A stretch of 60,000 bases of DNA, from assembly GCA_002633005.1 (NCBI GenBank), contig NMRA01000461.1, forward strand, positions 64,001 through 124,000, written 5' to 3'. The position numbers were made by a program, and so were the translations under genes. Below the pieces are notes generated by a model that saw nothing but the letters and a program-made list of their open reading frames with translations, did no database searches and was not told where the DNA came from. This DNA comes from Phoronis australis. Lineage: Eukaryota > Phoronida > Phoronidae. Shown here piece after piece: positions 10,639 through 22,654 of the stretch (positions are counted from its first letter, which is position 1; each line of letters opens with the position of its first letter).

Positions 10639-12103
10639 CTATAGTTTTTCAATGGTAGTATGTAGTATAATTAGATAAATCAGACAGAACGGCCATAATT
10701 AAGACATGCTTCTAATAAAATTTATTCATTCTGTTACATGATCAGGGAGTTGTTGATTGATTTGCCTTGGGTTGGAGACTGGTAGAGATATTCAACCAGA
10801 AGTTTTTGAAATCCTGAGCAATTTTCCTTTTTCCTAAAACAATCAAAAAGCGTTCCTCCCATTGGAAGAAACATCGAGCATGTTTGGCAAAATCACCCAA
10901 ACATTCCAAAATTTCCATGTAGCATGTTTTCAACATTGGATAATTCGTGTGGTTAGGGAGCTGATGGGCTGAGGTACTGAATTGAGTTGAAAGACACTAT
11001 TCACGTGCAGGGACAAATCGTGTTTTACATCCATACAGTAGATGCAAAACTATATAGTGAATTTTATCTATTGATCTATCCAACGAAACATCAGATACTC
11101 GTGTGGTAAAAATACCGTTCTTGTTAAGGTGGGAACACATGGAGTTGTACGTGGGTGCGTTTCTGCAAATCTGTTTCAATGTTAACGAGACTCGGTTGTT
11201 AAGTAGTGACGAGAAATGGAGTCACATGACATTTAAAAATTGCAAGTCTTGGATTGTTTCTACGGGACACTATAGCACTTGAGAGAATTTAAAAAAAATA
11301 CGTAGTAATTTTTGAAACATTTCAATACAACATCAACTGTGCACACTTCAGCACGAATATGCGCGTCTAGGTTTATAATCTGAGACCCCATTTGTCCAAA
11401 GGTACGAAAGTCCGAGTCAATCCAAATCCTTGTTTATTCGGGCTAAAACCAGAATGTGGATTATCGTTTTTTTATTTGTGCTTGCAATTTTATCAGGCAA
11501 TGCTCGTTAGTCTGCAGCATTGATAGTCCGAAGGAACGGCAGTGCGAGGGGCGACATTGTAAACCTGGGTAAAGTTTGCCAAGGTTATCCCTTTTCGTTA
11601 ATAAGATAGCTAAATGCAGAACAATTTGCTTTGGCATAGGAAATCTTTTCTATGATGGATGTAAAAGATTTTATTGAAATTGTTTGAGTTCATCTGATAT
11701 ATTTTGTTTGATACCAACTGCCGTTATATCGGAAATTTCAGAAAAACTGCAAATGTGAGTATTTTTTTCTGAAAAACTTCCCTCAAAAAGGGCGAACTTT
11801 GGAAACAATGTCTTGTTTAATACCAGACACAACTGCACACAGTATTAAGGAAAACAGAATTATATTCCAATGACGGTGAAAAAATGATTTGCAACTTATC
11901 AGCATAAAAAGACCAAGTTACATGAGTAGTAGCATTCTTGAACCAACATTGCAAAAGCAAATTCAAAATAAAATGTGAAATTCACATACCGGGATAAGAT
12001 GCATTATAGCTGTCGAAATCTGACCAGTTGTTAAAAACACAAATTGAAGGTTATATAAAGCTTTCCTTACAACAAGCATTTCTGTCTCAAGTCAGATACT
12101 TAC
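10639..12103 (-). other. Intron, duplicated as 24871-26332
   Basis: This intron matches 24871-26332 throughout. Examples are the CCATTGGAAGAAACATCGAG block, the GGGAACACATGGA block, and the CGGGCTAAAACC block near 11440. No domain signature was found in any frame. The open frames seen in both copies differ in length and are not conserved. Confidence 0.7.
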
Positions 12104-12280
12104 TTGTGCACTTAAGTGCTTCTCCAGACCATTTCCTACTAGCATTGCATGTACGTGTTATACTGCCACCATATTGCGTGTATCCGGTGACGCATGAGTA
12201 ACTGGCTGTTCCTTTATAAACGTTCGACGTAGTTTCAACGCTGGTGTTGGGGTCAGTGTCTGGTTTACCGCAATTTACTC
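12104..12280 (-). CDS. Sushi/CCP domain exon (CCP4)
   Basis: The 177-nt, phase 1-1 exon reads VNCGKPDTDPNTSVETTSN, VYKGTASYSCVTGYTQYGG, TRTCNASRKWSGEALKCTS. It has the four cysteines, the Trp-Ser-Gly strand and sequons NTS and NAS. The acceptor is AATTCACAG just above 12280 and the donor GTAAGTATC. It belongs to a different CCP subtype from the KCGKP...GNWTG exons and alternates with them in the array. Its duplicate is 26333-26509, nearly identical in sequence. Confidence 0.94.
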
Positions 12281-15029
12281 CTGTGAATTGCAATTAATAT
12301 CATTTTGATTACGTGGAATTTGTGAACAGCAAATTAACGTTATGACCTAATCGGTGCTAATCTTAAAGGCAGTAAATCACAATTTTAGAATCATACACGG
12401 AAATGGAAACATATCACACGTATTATCAGAAAAAAACAATTTCCAGCCAAAAACGCCCCTTTAAGGATTCTTTGCTGTGCAACAAAAGCGTTGGTTCAAT
12501 GGCCGTACAATGGGGCTATTCGGAAAATCTTCAATAACTAGAGGGCGTGCGTGTACTAGTGGTGATAGATTAATAGCCTCGATTTCGCGAGCCCTTTAAA
12601 TACATGGTGAAATGGCTTGCAGCCGCGCCAACTGAATCTGAGATTGCGTAAAAAGGGTGCTTCTATGAGAGGAAGTAAGCACGACCTCATACAAAGGTAA
12701 GGTTTGTGATTATTTTAACGATTATTCCATGATTATTCTTCCGATGCCTGTTAACTGAGGTACTCGCCGATGTCGACTTCGCGGCAGTCAGTCGCCAGCC
12801 AGAGTCTGGTTAATCTTGTGATACGATACTTGACGTAGCAATCGGGATCTTTTCGTACATCAAAGCATTGTTATTGTTTGGAATGTTTTCTAAAAGTTTA
12901 TCAGTGACAGTTACATCAATCAATGCTGAATGTTTATGCTGTCAACTCGATACAGGTTAATGAGTTAAGATTACAATCCAATCCCAATGGCAAAGGTACG
13001 TGAGTGATTAATATCCATTGCATTAGACTATTTGTTTACTCCCTATCATATGTCTTCTGGAAATCTGTTATACATTGAAATGGAAATCTATCACGTCAGT
13101 TTTCACGTAACCTTTGGTTTTTAGGTTTGAAGACTTGTACCGTGCAGAGGAGATATGCATCGCTTCTGTACCGTCCCTGAATGGACTGGAGAAAAATTGG
13201 TTTTTAGCATTTGACTGCAGCTAACCAACAAGATCTTCCCATCCAGTGCAGATCTGTTGTCAAAGCCCACTTTCAATATTGGAGACAACGAACAAAGCCT
13301 TTGAAAAGGAACAGCTATTTTTAAAGTCATTTTTGTTAAATTACTTATTCAGGTCCCGAGAGAGGATTGGCATGGGGGGTTGTAATATTTGGTACAACTG
13401 AATGTGTGGAAATAACAGGTAATACATGTTTGGGGAAAAGAGCATGGTGAGGTAATTCTTAACCTTCACGAAGTTCCTTCAAGTTGATTTCATGAAACTG
13501 TTTTGCTACTTGTATCAATTGTAAAACCACGAAAATATATTACATTTTCCGAATTCACAGTGCCTGAATAGTCTTAACTCATGCCTTGAAATGTTGCAAG
13601 TCGTTATAAATTCAAATGACTGCCATTTTTGTGAAAATTGCATTTTTGATGGTGCCTTACGATTTGTAATTACTCTTAAACAACAGGAAGATTATCCATC
13701 ATTTTTAATGACCCAAGTCTTCATATATTCTATAAGAAGAAAAACGGTTCCCTCAACCTTTGGCTAGAAGTATGCTTGACAGACCCTTGAACCTGTAATC
13801 TGAATTTATAATTGCTGAAAGTATCAAAATTAAAAAGGCTTGAAAATGGGTAACAAAAGTTTGAAGTTGTCTCAAAAAACTTGTATATTTTACAGACAAG
13901 TGATGCGTTTAAAGAATTGTTATGGCTAGGGATAAAAAATAAAGACACAGTTTCATGCAATAATCATTATATACACCCTTGGTTTCTGAAAATAGTAATA
14001 GTTTACTTTTATGTGAAACTGTAGACCAATCACCATATATTTTTGAAAAACAGGGATAACATTTTTGATCCAATCTGGAGTAATTAATTATCCATATTTC
14101 AATATTTGTTCCAGGTTCAGTGACATTTTAAGGCCACTTCAAGCTGTATCATAGGTAAGCTTTGTTACTCCGTTCTCTTCCCACAGCACTTCCACACACC
14201 AGCAGTGCTGCATGGCACAATGTGCAAGTCAGTGGCCCTGGAGAAATGTGAATCGCAGTACTAAGTTACCATAAGACAATGTGCCACTGGAGTGTCTGTG
14301 TATCCAGACGAACTATATCTGACTGCTACACAATTAAGCCTTGTTGGCGAGGATGCCCTTTCATAGGCAATGAGTCATGTGTGGACAATAGCTTATTTCC
14401 TTTACTGGAAGAAACATGAGGGACTGAAGCTAAAGAAGACCTAGTCACACTCTGATCTAGTTCAGAGTCTGATTTTGTGCTCAAAACTATTCAAGTGATA
14501 TGCTGCTGTGGTTACCTTCAAGGGTCTAATTGTGGATGTTATTGAGGCTGAATGAGGTTACATGTACATGAAAGAAAACCACGTGTTGAAACTGGACCTT
14601 TTTTACAAGTGCTTCTATAGGCCATTGAAACTAGAACCCAGTGAAATGAAAGCCAATAGCTGAGTGACATTAGATTTTCCTTTCAGAAGAAAGGCTTTAT
14701 ACTTTTGGTAAAAAAATTTCAATTTGGTACAGATTATGGGGAAATGACATTCAGTGATTGCATCGATTGTCTTATTGTATGTTTTCAATTGTAGCTAGCT
14801 GCTATGCACAAGATTCCAGAATAAACAATTATCAGTGTATTTAAAAACAAATGCCAAACTGAAAAAGCACAGAAAGAAACAACATTGCGAGGGAGTCCAT
14901 AATCAGGCATATCAGGTGCTGAATTATTGAATTAGGTTCCAATTCTCTCAGGTTATTGCTGAAGGATTGCTTTTCACTTTGTCCAACGGTAAAATAGATG
15001 GTTGGTTTCAGTTGTTTTTTCTTGCCTGT
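12281..15029 (-). other. Intron sequence, no recognised gene
   Basis: To 12511 this belongs to the duplicated unit. Beyond that it is single-copy in the window. A plus-strand tract at about 14180-14500 reads in coding-like fashion (for example VALEKCESQ and DELYLTATQLSLVGEDAL) but is cut by stops. I do not recognise it. Confidence 0.5.
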
Positions 15030-15185
15030 AACAGCTGATTTCGTTAAGTTCCGTGCACATGTGAGTGGAAACTTCTGAGCAAAATGATGTTCATAGCCTA
15101 AATTTATATTAAATAGTGACATTAGTGGTGATCGAGGAACAGAAAAACTCAAGTGTCTGATTTTTATTTGCCGGTTTCGCGCCAG
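15030..15185. repeat. Dispersed repeat, second copy at 29678-29835
   Basis: GATTTCGTTAAGTTCCGTGC through TTTTTATTTGCCGGTTTCGC is shared with 29678-29835, with one copy carrying a short insertion (CTTTCTTGTGCAGTTTAATT). The type of element is not clear. In the second copy it abuts the SINE-containing repeat directly. Confidence 0.75.
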
Positions 15186-17079
15186 CATGGCTCTATTTGA
15201 CATTTTAAAGTGTGATTACGAAAAACTATTTCTCGCTAAGCAATTGAAAATAGCTCCTGAGCATCTGTTTACAATAAACTCTTGCTAGTATAGAAAAGTT
15301 AATAACATTACGAGGCTGAGACACATAACCTATCAGTTCAAATGGTTCTAGCTACCTGTTCTAAACGTGGGTAGCTGTTGGGATTCCTAACTGATTATTT
15401 TTTTTGATTATTAGCGTAACTCTTTTTGGGGCTTTCTCCATAAAATCAGTTAAGTACACCGAGTTTACGTAGTTGGGATCAATTGGAGTTGAAAAAATGC
15501 TTCTGCAACCCGTTTCTGCTATACAAAGTTGCTTTGCTTAAGTTTGAATTCGACCTCCGAAGCTGATGTGGGGCTTAAAAGATGATTATCAACTTCCATA
15601 TACTGTACGTGTATGCATTGTATGCATACTTTACATGCTTCGAAACGAAATTCCATATGCCTAAAAATCCAAACCAATGCGGGCTATTGGTGACCTTATG
15701 GAACTTACACGATCCCCGCTTTATTGCTGTGTTTACTTCTTCGGCAACATTGCTGACCTCATACACGCGTGACATCTTACAACAAAAGCGCCAGTCAGCC
15801 TCGTCTCCAAGCCTGAAGACGTCGCTGATCCGTTAAGCGATTTGAAGCATAATTATGGGAAATGAAGTGTCAGAATTTTTACGGAAATTGGAGGATTAGC
15901 ACGATTAATTTCGAAATTTTCTGCAGTTTCATAAAATAATCAAAACAGCAGTATATTGTAGCAATTAACGTTTAAATTACTGCAAAGATGATGTATATTT
16001 ATCCGGTAACAGATTCATGCTACTCATTAATAAGAATGGAAAATCAATACCACCTTTATTTCAGACGTTAACTATAACAATGCCTTTTGTCGCATGAATG
16101 TCTGCAGTCTGAAAATAATTACAATCTGCCTTCGTTTTATTGAAATCAAGGCATCGGTCAATTCTTGCGACAAAGGTAATTCCCACTACTAAGCCTCAAC
16201 TGGCCAAACCGATCAGTGACATCTTGAGGCTTGGGGACGAAGCTGACGACTTCACATCAGCGTTATGTAAACACACAGCAAAATCATCAATCGATGCTCG
16301 TGACACTCTTTTGAAACAGATTGTGAAGTATTTTACGAATCTCAAATGGTAACGAAATAGACATTTTGGGAAGAAATGCAATAAATATAAAGTCATTTGT
16401 GAAAATATTTATTACAAGACACTGAAGACCTACCACCGGCTGTAATACTTGTGAAATATATAGCTTTCACATTATACATTTCGAATAAGTTCCGTGTTGG
16501 AATGACATACAGCGTCTTTATGTAATACTAATTATGCATAAATTAACTGGAAAATGTATAGTGGAGTCTGTACTCCGAGACACTAAGTAGGCGTATTGTG
16601 TTTCAGGGATGGTGATCAAGAAACACAGTAAAGCTAATGCATTCTTTATACTAAACGAGAATGGCACCAGCTTCAGAAACCCTGCCGATATTGAGTGAGG
16701 ACGAAGACAGTGTGAAGCTGCCGGAGCTGCCGCCCACTCGACTAATGAGCCCGAGACAGTTTTTAAAAAAAAAATTAGTTGTTTATTTTTGATGTAGATA
16801 ATTTATTACATTTGTAAGTATTTTACCTTACCCCGTTTACATATACAGAGCGAAAAAAAACACTATACATGTACATATTCATTCCACTCATTGCCTGTTT
16901 TTGCTTGTTAAGTCTCCCGGATTGTTACTTCATAACTGCACCAGAATAAAAGCGACTGATCAGAAATTAAACTGTGCGAACTTACCAGAATCAACCTTGC
17001 AAATAAATAGTCTAGTCGTGTCTTTCACGAACTTTGTATACCCGCAAACAGTAATACTCCTGCATTGGGCATGTAAAGG

Positions 17080-17400
17080 CTGCATTAATGGTCCAATACG
17101 GGTCTTGCACTGGCCCACCACTGCATTTTCGCCAATATAATTAGTAGAATGGCTTAATCTGCGACCATCAATGGCCCTGTACAGGGCTAACACGCTATGT
17201 CTGCGCTGGCCCTTCATAGGACCGAAACTGGTTTTTGGTGTATTGGCCCAGTATAGGCCTGGTACTGGACCCTCACTGGCCCGATATCGCAATACTATAC
17301 CGGCCCAATTACAAACGGGTATGCAAAATGTTATTGAACAAATGCAGGCCTACATCATTGGGCCAATACAGAAGACAGCAGAGGGCCAATAATGGCCCAT
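17080..17400. repeat. Degenerate TGGCCC/GGGCCA-rich repeat
   Basis: Words such as ACTGGCCC, ATTGGCCCAG, TTGGGCCAATA and AATGGCCC recur on both strands over about 300 bases, with TAGGCCTGGTACTGG in the middle. The spacing is irregular. It is probably a decayed minisatellite or element end. Confidence 0.45.
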
Positions 17401-18439
17401 TACTTGCATGTTTACTCAGTGTGGCAGGGAATTGCAAATGGTTTATCATATTCAAGGGTCACTGAGCTCTGTATTAAGAGAACCAGCAGCATCGTGATCC
17501 TGTATGGACCGTGACTTTGTATTGACAAAGTAATTAATTATCAGGTTCTTTACAGATTATACTGACGGAATTGGCTTGGTGATTGTTACCGACCTAATGC
17601 GTGCAGGCACCTGGGGTGTGGTGTTCTCTCAATCTGTCACTGAGTAGTCTCTGTGCGAGTCCGACAGAACATTCATTACAATTATCACACTCAACCTGTG
17701 ACCAACATTGCTTCTTTTCAACAAAAGGAATATGGGATTTCAGAGCTTATCGGATAGTTCACAAAGAGGTTAAAAATCACATTCAGATCAACAGCTGGGT
17801 CCATGTAATGCATAAGACGAGATAATTGGCGTTTGAACTTCAGCCTAGTGGACCCAATTGTAACTAAGTAAGAAAAAAAAACTTCTTTTCTAGTGTCCAG
17901 TAACAGTTACGTTAGCGTCCTCATTTATTTTGACAGGAAGTGCCTTTTACAGCTCCTAAAAAAACTGATACTAACCAATGACATGTAACTACTGTTAGTC
18001 ACAGACAGAGGTTAAATTAGTGGAACAAATTCTCCTGTCACGAGGAAACACGAAATTCCACGGGATTGGCACAAAACTATCAAGTCTGAGATGGAGCCTA
18101 GAAAAAACTGGGCAGATATAACAATAGTGGTATACCAACGTTTAAAACAGACATCTAGTAAAAGTAATCGCGACTCAAGCTCAACGTCATTGGTGAAATT
18201 AATGGACTGTTGCAAATTGTTAATATAAAATGGAAAAAAATGTCTACTTAGTTCTTGGATGAAAACACAGCAAACGTATCGTCTTCATACCTACTACTGT
18301 GGACCGGCATGCTTCTGGTTTTCCGCATAACATGCAGAGCTCAGTGACGCTACATCTATGGTGATAATCTGTTTATTATTTATTTCAATTGTTGTTGAAC
18401 TCATTTGGCTTCACGGATGTAAGCTGACTCGCAAGTTAA

Positions 18440-18560
18440 CAGTTGGTGTATAATTGTTTGTATGATGACGATGTCTAGTAAATGGACGAAACGTCGAACT
18501 ACTGTGAGCTTTTTCCTTTGTGCGCAATTGTCCATTTTTGATTCAATTATGGCGAAAAAC
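18440..18560 (+). repeat. Hammerhead-like relic
   Basis: The plus strand has GATGACGATGTC, a short loop, GGACGAAACGTCGAAC. This is the same CUGANGA-stem-GAAACGTCG order seen in the 2987-3327 repeat, with the first C changed to A and a weak GTC/GAC stem. It is probably the end of a Penelope-like element relic. Confidence 0.35.
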
Positions 18561-19547
18561 AAATCTTGTAAAACTGCAACCTGGCAATAATTAATTAACA
18601 GCAATTCTCCGGGTTGTCGTCGTTCTACTTTGTACATTTTGGAGTGCAAAAGTTCATAGGAGTTATAGGTCGTCTGAAAAAAGTCTCGAACCAAAAGCGG
18701 GATTATTTTTGATTATTTAATTGTCCAAATCCTGCATGAAAAAGGTGAAACGCGGTTCATGGGACATAGACTCTATTCACGCGGCGGACATTAAAATCCA
18801 AAGCGAGGTTCACTGCGATAAACAAAGCGGAAATTTACATTGCGTGAGTTAAATGGCCGGTCTTTGGAGTCCAACCTGAATATTAAATCTTAAAAAAATG
18901 TGTCAACTAACCACAGAGACGTAGAAAAATACAATTAAAGAACAAGTCAATCACCAAAGAGTTGTCTGACGAAAGGATATAGTTTTTTTCCGGAAAACTA
19001 GGTTCGAAACATGAAAAGTAAACAGAACCAAATTGCAGCGATCGTAGTGTTACGGATTAGGTACGTATCATGCTGAATTCTTGATAAAAATGCTTTCTAC
19101 ACCAACCAGGTCATCTGGTCGTCTTGTTGACGAGTTGAAGAGATATTCGACAGTGGTGGCTCATAGCATTTTGCTGTCATGTGCATTTAGTCTCATTTGG
19201 TTTAATTTGTTGATCAAGAGTAGGCCTATTAGCTTCAAGCATAGCCTCGGTCCTGGTGAGGTAGGCACTACCGGGACTAACAGTTGATTTGTCATTGATC
19301 TGAAATAATACTTGATGTTATTAAATATATATTTTGAATACGATAAAAACTGGGCTCGCAATTGAAAATAAAAATTATATGACCATCAATTCTGCATTCT
19401 TGGTTTTAATAAATACGTTTATTTCATGTGTTATATTTTTCAAATATCTATCTCGACCAAGTTGAATTTTAAAATTAAAACACCTAATTCTTTCGTCCAA
19501 AGCATAACCTCGTTTTAGAGCTCAATTTCAGTTAACTGTACAGAACA

Positions 19548-20222
19548 CAGTGGCGGATTTAGAGGGGAGCCAAGGGGCTATGCCCCAGCCCCCTAAAATT
19601 CTCCCAGATTCCATTTGGCAGTTCAGGAGCGCGAATTACTGACGGGCACAATCCTGCCTAATACTCTGCCTTGCCACCCCCAGAACTCAGAGTCCTGGAT
19701 ACCCCTGGAACAAACATAGATATCATGTTTCTTCAGAGGCCTCGTTCATATCCGAGATGAAAGGTGCCTCATGTGTGTGCGGCCTTCTGAGAGGGAAACA
19801 TTTCTCCAAGTGACGGGTCAGTGAAAACTCTACTGACCTCCCGATCACCATCAATAGCACCCCGCCCTTTTGCAAACTCTCATTGCTCTGTCTCAATTAG
19901 CATTTTCAGTGGCTGATGTAGGATACCATATTGGCCTTGTGAGGGGGGGGGGTAACATCCTCGGAGAAGCGGGCAAGCCCGATTGTATGCACGCAGGCGG
20001 CCCGGAAGTTGCGGCTCCGAGGATGTATACCTTCTACTCAGGAAATCTGTCGTTGGACTAAAAAAATAGAACGGAACATGTTTCCCCACCTCGTCCGCTA
20101 CCGGTCCTAGCTCAAACTCATTGAGTACAAGATTCCTCCCGCTTCACGTTTTGCTGGTTTATTTTGCTTGCGGCAGTCAAGGGGGGGGGCGGGTCCCTTC
20201 CTCCCTCCTAAATCCGCCTATG
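19548..20222. mobile_element. Non-autonomous hAT-like TIR element
   Basis: The ends CAGTGGCGGATTTAG and CTAAATCCGCCTATG are imperfect inverted repeats, followed inward by G-rich/C-rich runs. The ends match those of the element at 20849-21884. No clear 8-bp target duplication remains and no transposase frame is present. It is assigned to the hAT-type superfamily by TIR style only. Confidence 0.6.
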
Positions 20223-20679
20223 ATTTTGTATATTTTCAAATTATCACCTCTGTGGTCACAGGTGATTTGAACCGTTGGAGAGAAATTTTCAGTCAAGGGG
20301 ATTTTTAGGCCTCGTGGCCGGGAATTTTGCGTGATTTTTAATATTTTTGAGAGGGGAATAGGGCCGATATTTGGAACCAAAATTGAGGGATTGGGGGCCC
20401 TGTCCTTTTTGTAAAGAAAAATTCGTCGCGCTTCAACCCATAGTCATGAAAACACAGCCTGGCTGGTCCTAGTTGCTATGGCGGCATCCATGCGACAAAT
20501 TATGATTCGAAAACAGTTATCAAATTACACGGATATATTTTCCTTCGTCGAGCTGTAGGGCAAGGATCCAACGCTTCCTAATCCCAACGCTTCGTATCCC
20601 TGTTGGGGTTTCTGATTTTGTTTTGTTTACGTGATACATGTATATGCATACAGTGTACTTCACGATTGGCCAACACCAG

Positions 20680-20848
20680 CGTTTATATATTTGCTGTATC
20701 TTATTAACAACTTCTGGTAATCTGCTGGTTATATAATTTTCCAAATACCATTAGAAAAAATCAAAACTCTGCTTATGGGAAATATGATGTAAAAGGTTGC
20801 CGAAAACAGTAGTTATACACAGCAGCTCAGTGGTAAGAGTACTATACC
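20680..20848 (+). repeat. SINE-containing repeat, left part (split by a transposon)
   Basis: This matches 29836-30000 from TATATTTGCTRTATCTT to GTAAGAGTACTA. It ends with a tRNA-like A box (GCTCAGTGGTAAGAG). The rest of the element resumes at 21891, after the inserted hAT-like element. Confidence 0.8.
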
Positions 20849-21003
20849 CAGTGGCGGATCTAGGATATCACAAGGGGGGGGGCAACATTTTGTCCGGTTG
20901 GAAGCATTTGCGCAAACTGAACCACGAATGNTCCTGAAGTATTATCCAAGAAAAAAGGCAAAAAAAAAAACACGGAGAACGTGTCAAACAGGAAAAAAAT
21001 GCA

Positions 21004-21070
21004 CGTACCAAAGACTCGAACTCACGCTCTGGCGCATAGAGCGCGCGTACGTTACCACTACACCTCCACG
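21004..21070 (-). repeat. tRNA-like sequence inside the hAT-like element
   Basis: The minus strand carries GGTGTAGTGGTA (A-box-like, 21053-21064) and GAGTTCGAGTC (B-box-like, 21013-21023). A central GCGCGCTCTATGCGC could form a hairpin. Acceptor pairing is poor. It is likely a captured SINE head. Confidence 0.45.
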
Positions 21071-21390
21071 ATTTAACTACAACTTTCATACTAAAAGACT
21101 TACTTGTTTATGGGCCACAGCGTTTGCGCGCGAAACCTACTTCTTTTTGTACTGCTTATTACACGTTTTATATTTTGTGCCATCAATTCTTAACAAATTT
21201 GTCGTATTTGAAATAGTCTTCAAATGCCCAAAAGACCAAATCCATTTTTCGTGTTGGCAATAATGACGGGATTGCTTTGGAAACCGTCTTAAGATAAGGT
21301 TTGACAAAGAGAGTATTGCGAGTTTCTGAGTGATTCACTAAGGCTTCGATTAAAATTCACATCTTACCAGCAGCTTCTGTTTTTTCATCG

Positions 21391-21850
21391 NNNNNNNNNN
21401 NNNNNNNNNNNNNNNNNNNNNNNNNNNNNNNNNNNNNNNNNNNNNNNNNNNNNNNNNNNNNNNNNNNNNNNNNNNNNNNNNNNNNNNNNNNNNNNNNNNN
21501 NNNNNNNNNNNNNNNNNNNNNNNNNNNNNNNNNNNNNNNNNNNNNNNNNNNNNNNNNNNNNNNNNNNNNNNNNNNNNNNNNNNNNNNNNNNNNNNNNNNN
21601 NNNNNNNNNNNNNNNNNNNNNNNNNNNNNNNNNNNNNNNNNNNNNNNNNNNNNNNNNNNNNNNNNNNNNNNNNNNNNNNNNNNNNNNNNNNNNNNNNNNN
21701 NNNNNNNNNNNNNNNNNNNNNNNNNNNNNNNNNNNNNNNNNNNNNNNNNNNNNNNNNNNNNNNNNNNNNNNNNNNNNNNNNNNNNNNNNNNNNNNNNNNN
21801 NNNNNNNNNNNNNNNNNNNNNNNNNNNNNNNNNNNNNNNNNNNNNNNNNN
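21391..21850. other. Assembly gap (460 N)
   Basis: An unbroken run of N that ends in a G homopolymer at 21851. The open frame spanning it is meaningless. Confidence 0.99.
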
Positions 21851-21890
21851 GGGGGGGGGGGCTGCCCCCCTAAATCCGCCTATGTATACC

Positions 21891-22315
21891 GGCAATCCAG
21901 AGGCCTGCGGGTCGATTACCAGTTGGGGTGCCTGAATTTTCTGTTTTTATTGATACGGTAAACTATAGGTAAACCTTAGCGTCTATATATACTGGTAAAT
22001 TTATGGTTATTAAATTGTCCAAATCCTGTGTGGAAAAGACGAGGAGTCGCGCGTGTGATATATGACATAACAGTTGACTGCAAAAAGTAAGTACATTAGT
22101 ACCAGGTCCTCAGATGCTCAGTGGAAAGTGTCCTGGACCAGCAATCTAGAGACCAGTCGGTCTATTCCCAATAACAGTTTCTGAATTTTCCGTAGTTTAT
22201 TGGTATAGGGTTAAATAATACCCGCATACTTTGTATGAACACTGGAGAACAATTTGTGAAAAAATAAACATGAAAAAATATTAAGCAGTCGCCTTTACAA
22301 GGATATCACACATTC
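21891..22315 (+). repeat. SINE-containing repeat, right part
   Basis: This continues the split element: GGCAATCCAGAGGCCTGCGG, then a B-box-like GGTCGATTACC. It is followed at 22110-22180 by a second tRNA-like unit (GCTCAGTGGAAAGTGTCCTG, GTCGGTCTATTCC). It matches 30008-30434. The two tRNA-like units about 240 bases apart suggest a dimeric SINE. Confidence 0.75.
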
Positions 22316-22654
22316 AAAAAAATCTTTCCAGAAATGACTGTAAACATTAGGAATATTTATCTCCGTTAAATTACGAGAGCATCAAAATATACCCTCTTTG
22401 AGTACAGTAATTCCATTAGGTTTGGTAACCGGCGGAACTACTCAACTGGAATTACTAGGAATCCAGTGAAAGTAATCGAAAGCGTGACCACCATTGAGGG
22501 AGTCAATCACATTTGGAAAAATAGCTTGAACATTAGAAAACACCACGCAGCATGCTTGAAAATATCTAGGTCGTATTTGGTAAACGTGAAAGGAATTTGG
22601 TGAGCCTAGACATTGTTTTCAGAGTTATGTGACGGAGTAAATTGTATGTCTCCA

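Larger units (their letters stand above)
7233..12511. repeat. Segmental duplication, unit 1
   Basis: This unit contains two CCP exons (10462-10638 and 12104-12280) and an L1-like RT relic. It is repeated as 22363-26749. The left match starts with TACGAGAGCATCAAAATA-like sequence. The right match ends at GGTTCAMTGGCCGTACAAT, after which the two copies diverge abruptly (12511 versus 26749). The RT relic sits at the same place in both copies, so it was present before the duplication. Unit 1 is longer because unit 2 lost about 0.7 kb and because of the doubled block around the N at 8420. Unit 1 itself lacks about 170 bases near 9230 that unit 2 keeps. Confidence 0.9.
15186..19547 (-). other. Long intron with degenerate repeats, no exon recognised
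   Basis: This holds a short inverted motif pair (about 15786-15830 and 16208-16252) around GGCTTGGRGACGARGCTGAC. It also holds a TGGCCC-rich stretch and a hammerhead-like relic, the last two listed separately. No CCP, EGF or MAM signature was found on the minus strand. Confidence 0.55.
20849..21884. mobile_element. hAT-like TIR element inserted in a SINE, with an assembly gap
   Basis: The ends are CAGTGGCGGATCTAGG and CCTAAATCCGCCTATG, each followed inward by poly-G or poly-C. TATACC occurs on both sides (20843-20848 and 21885-21890). The uninterrupted SINE at 29978 onward shows the empty site as ACTAGACCGGCAATCC. A hAT element would give 8 bp. The right end could have lost bases, so the superfamily is provisional. 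Positions 21391-21850 are 460 Ns and 20931 is a single N, so any transposase fragment inside the gap cannot be seen. Confidence 0.75.

Noticed and set aside
13121-13330. Possible minus-strand exon near 13.2 kb
   Set aside because: Open for 69 codons but without domain signature or phase-compatible splice sites.
21350-21895. 181-codon open frame across the N run
   Set aside because: Most of it is undetermined sequence. The frame is an artefact of the gap.
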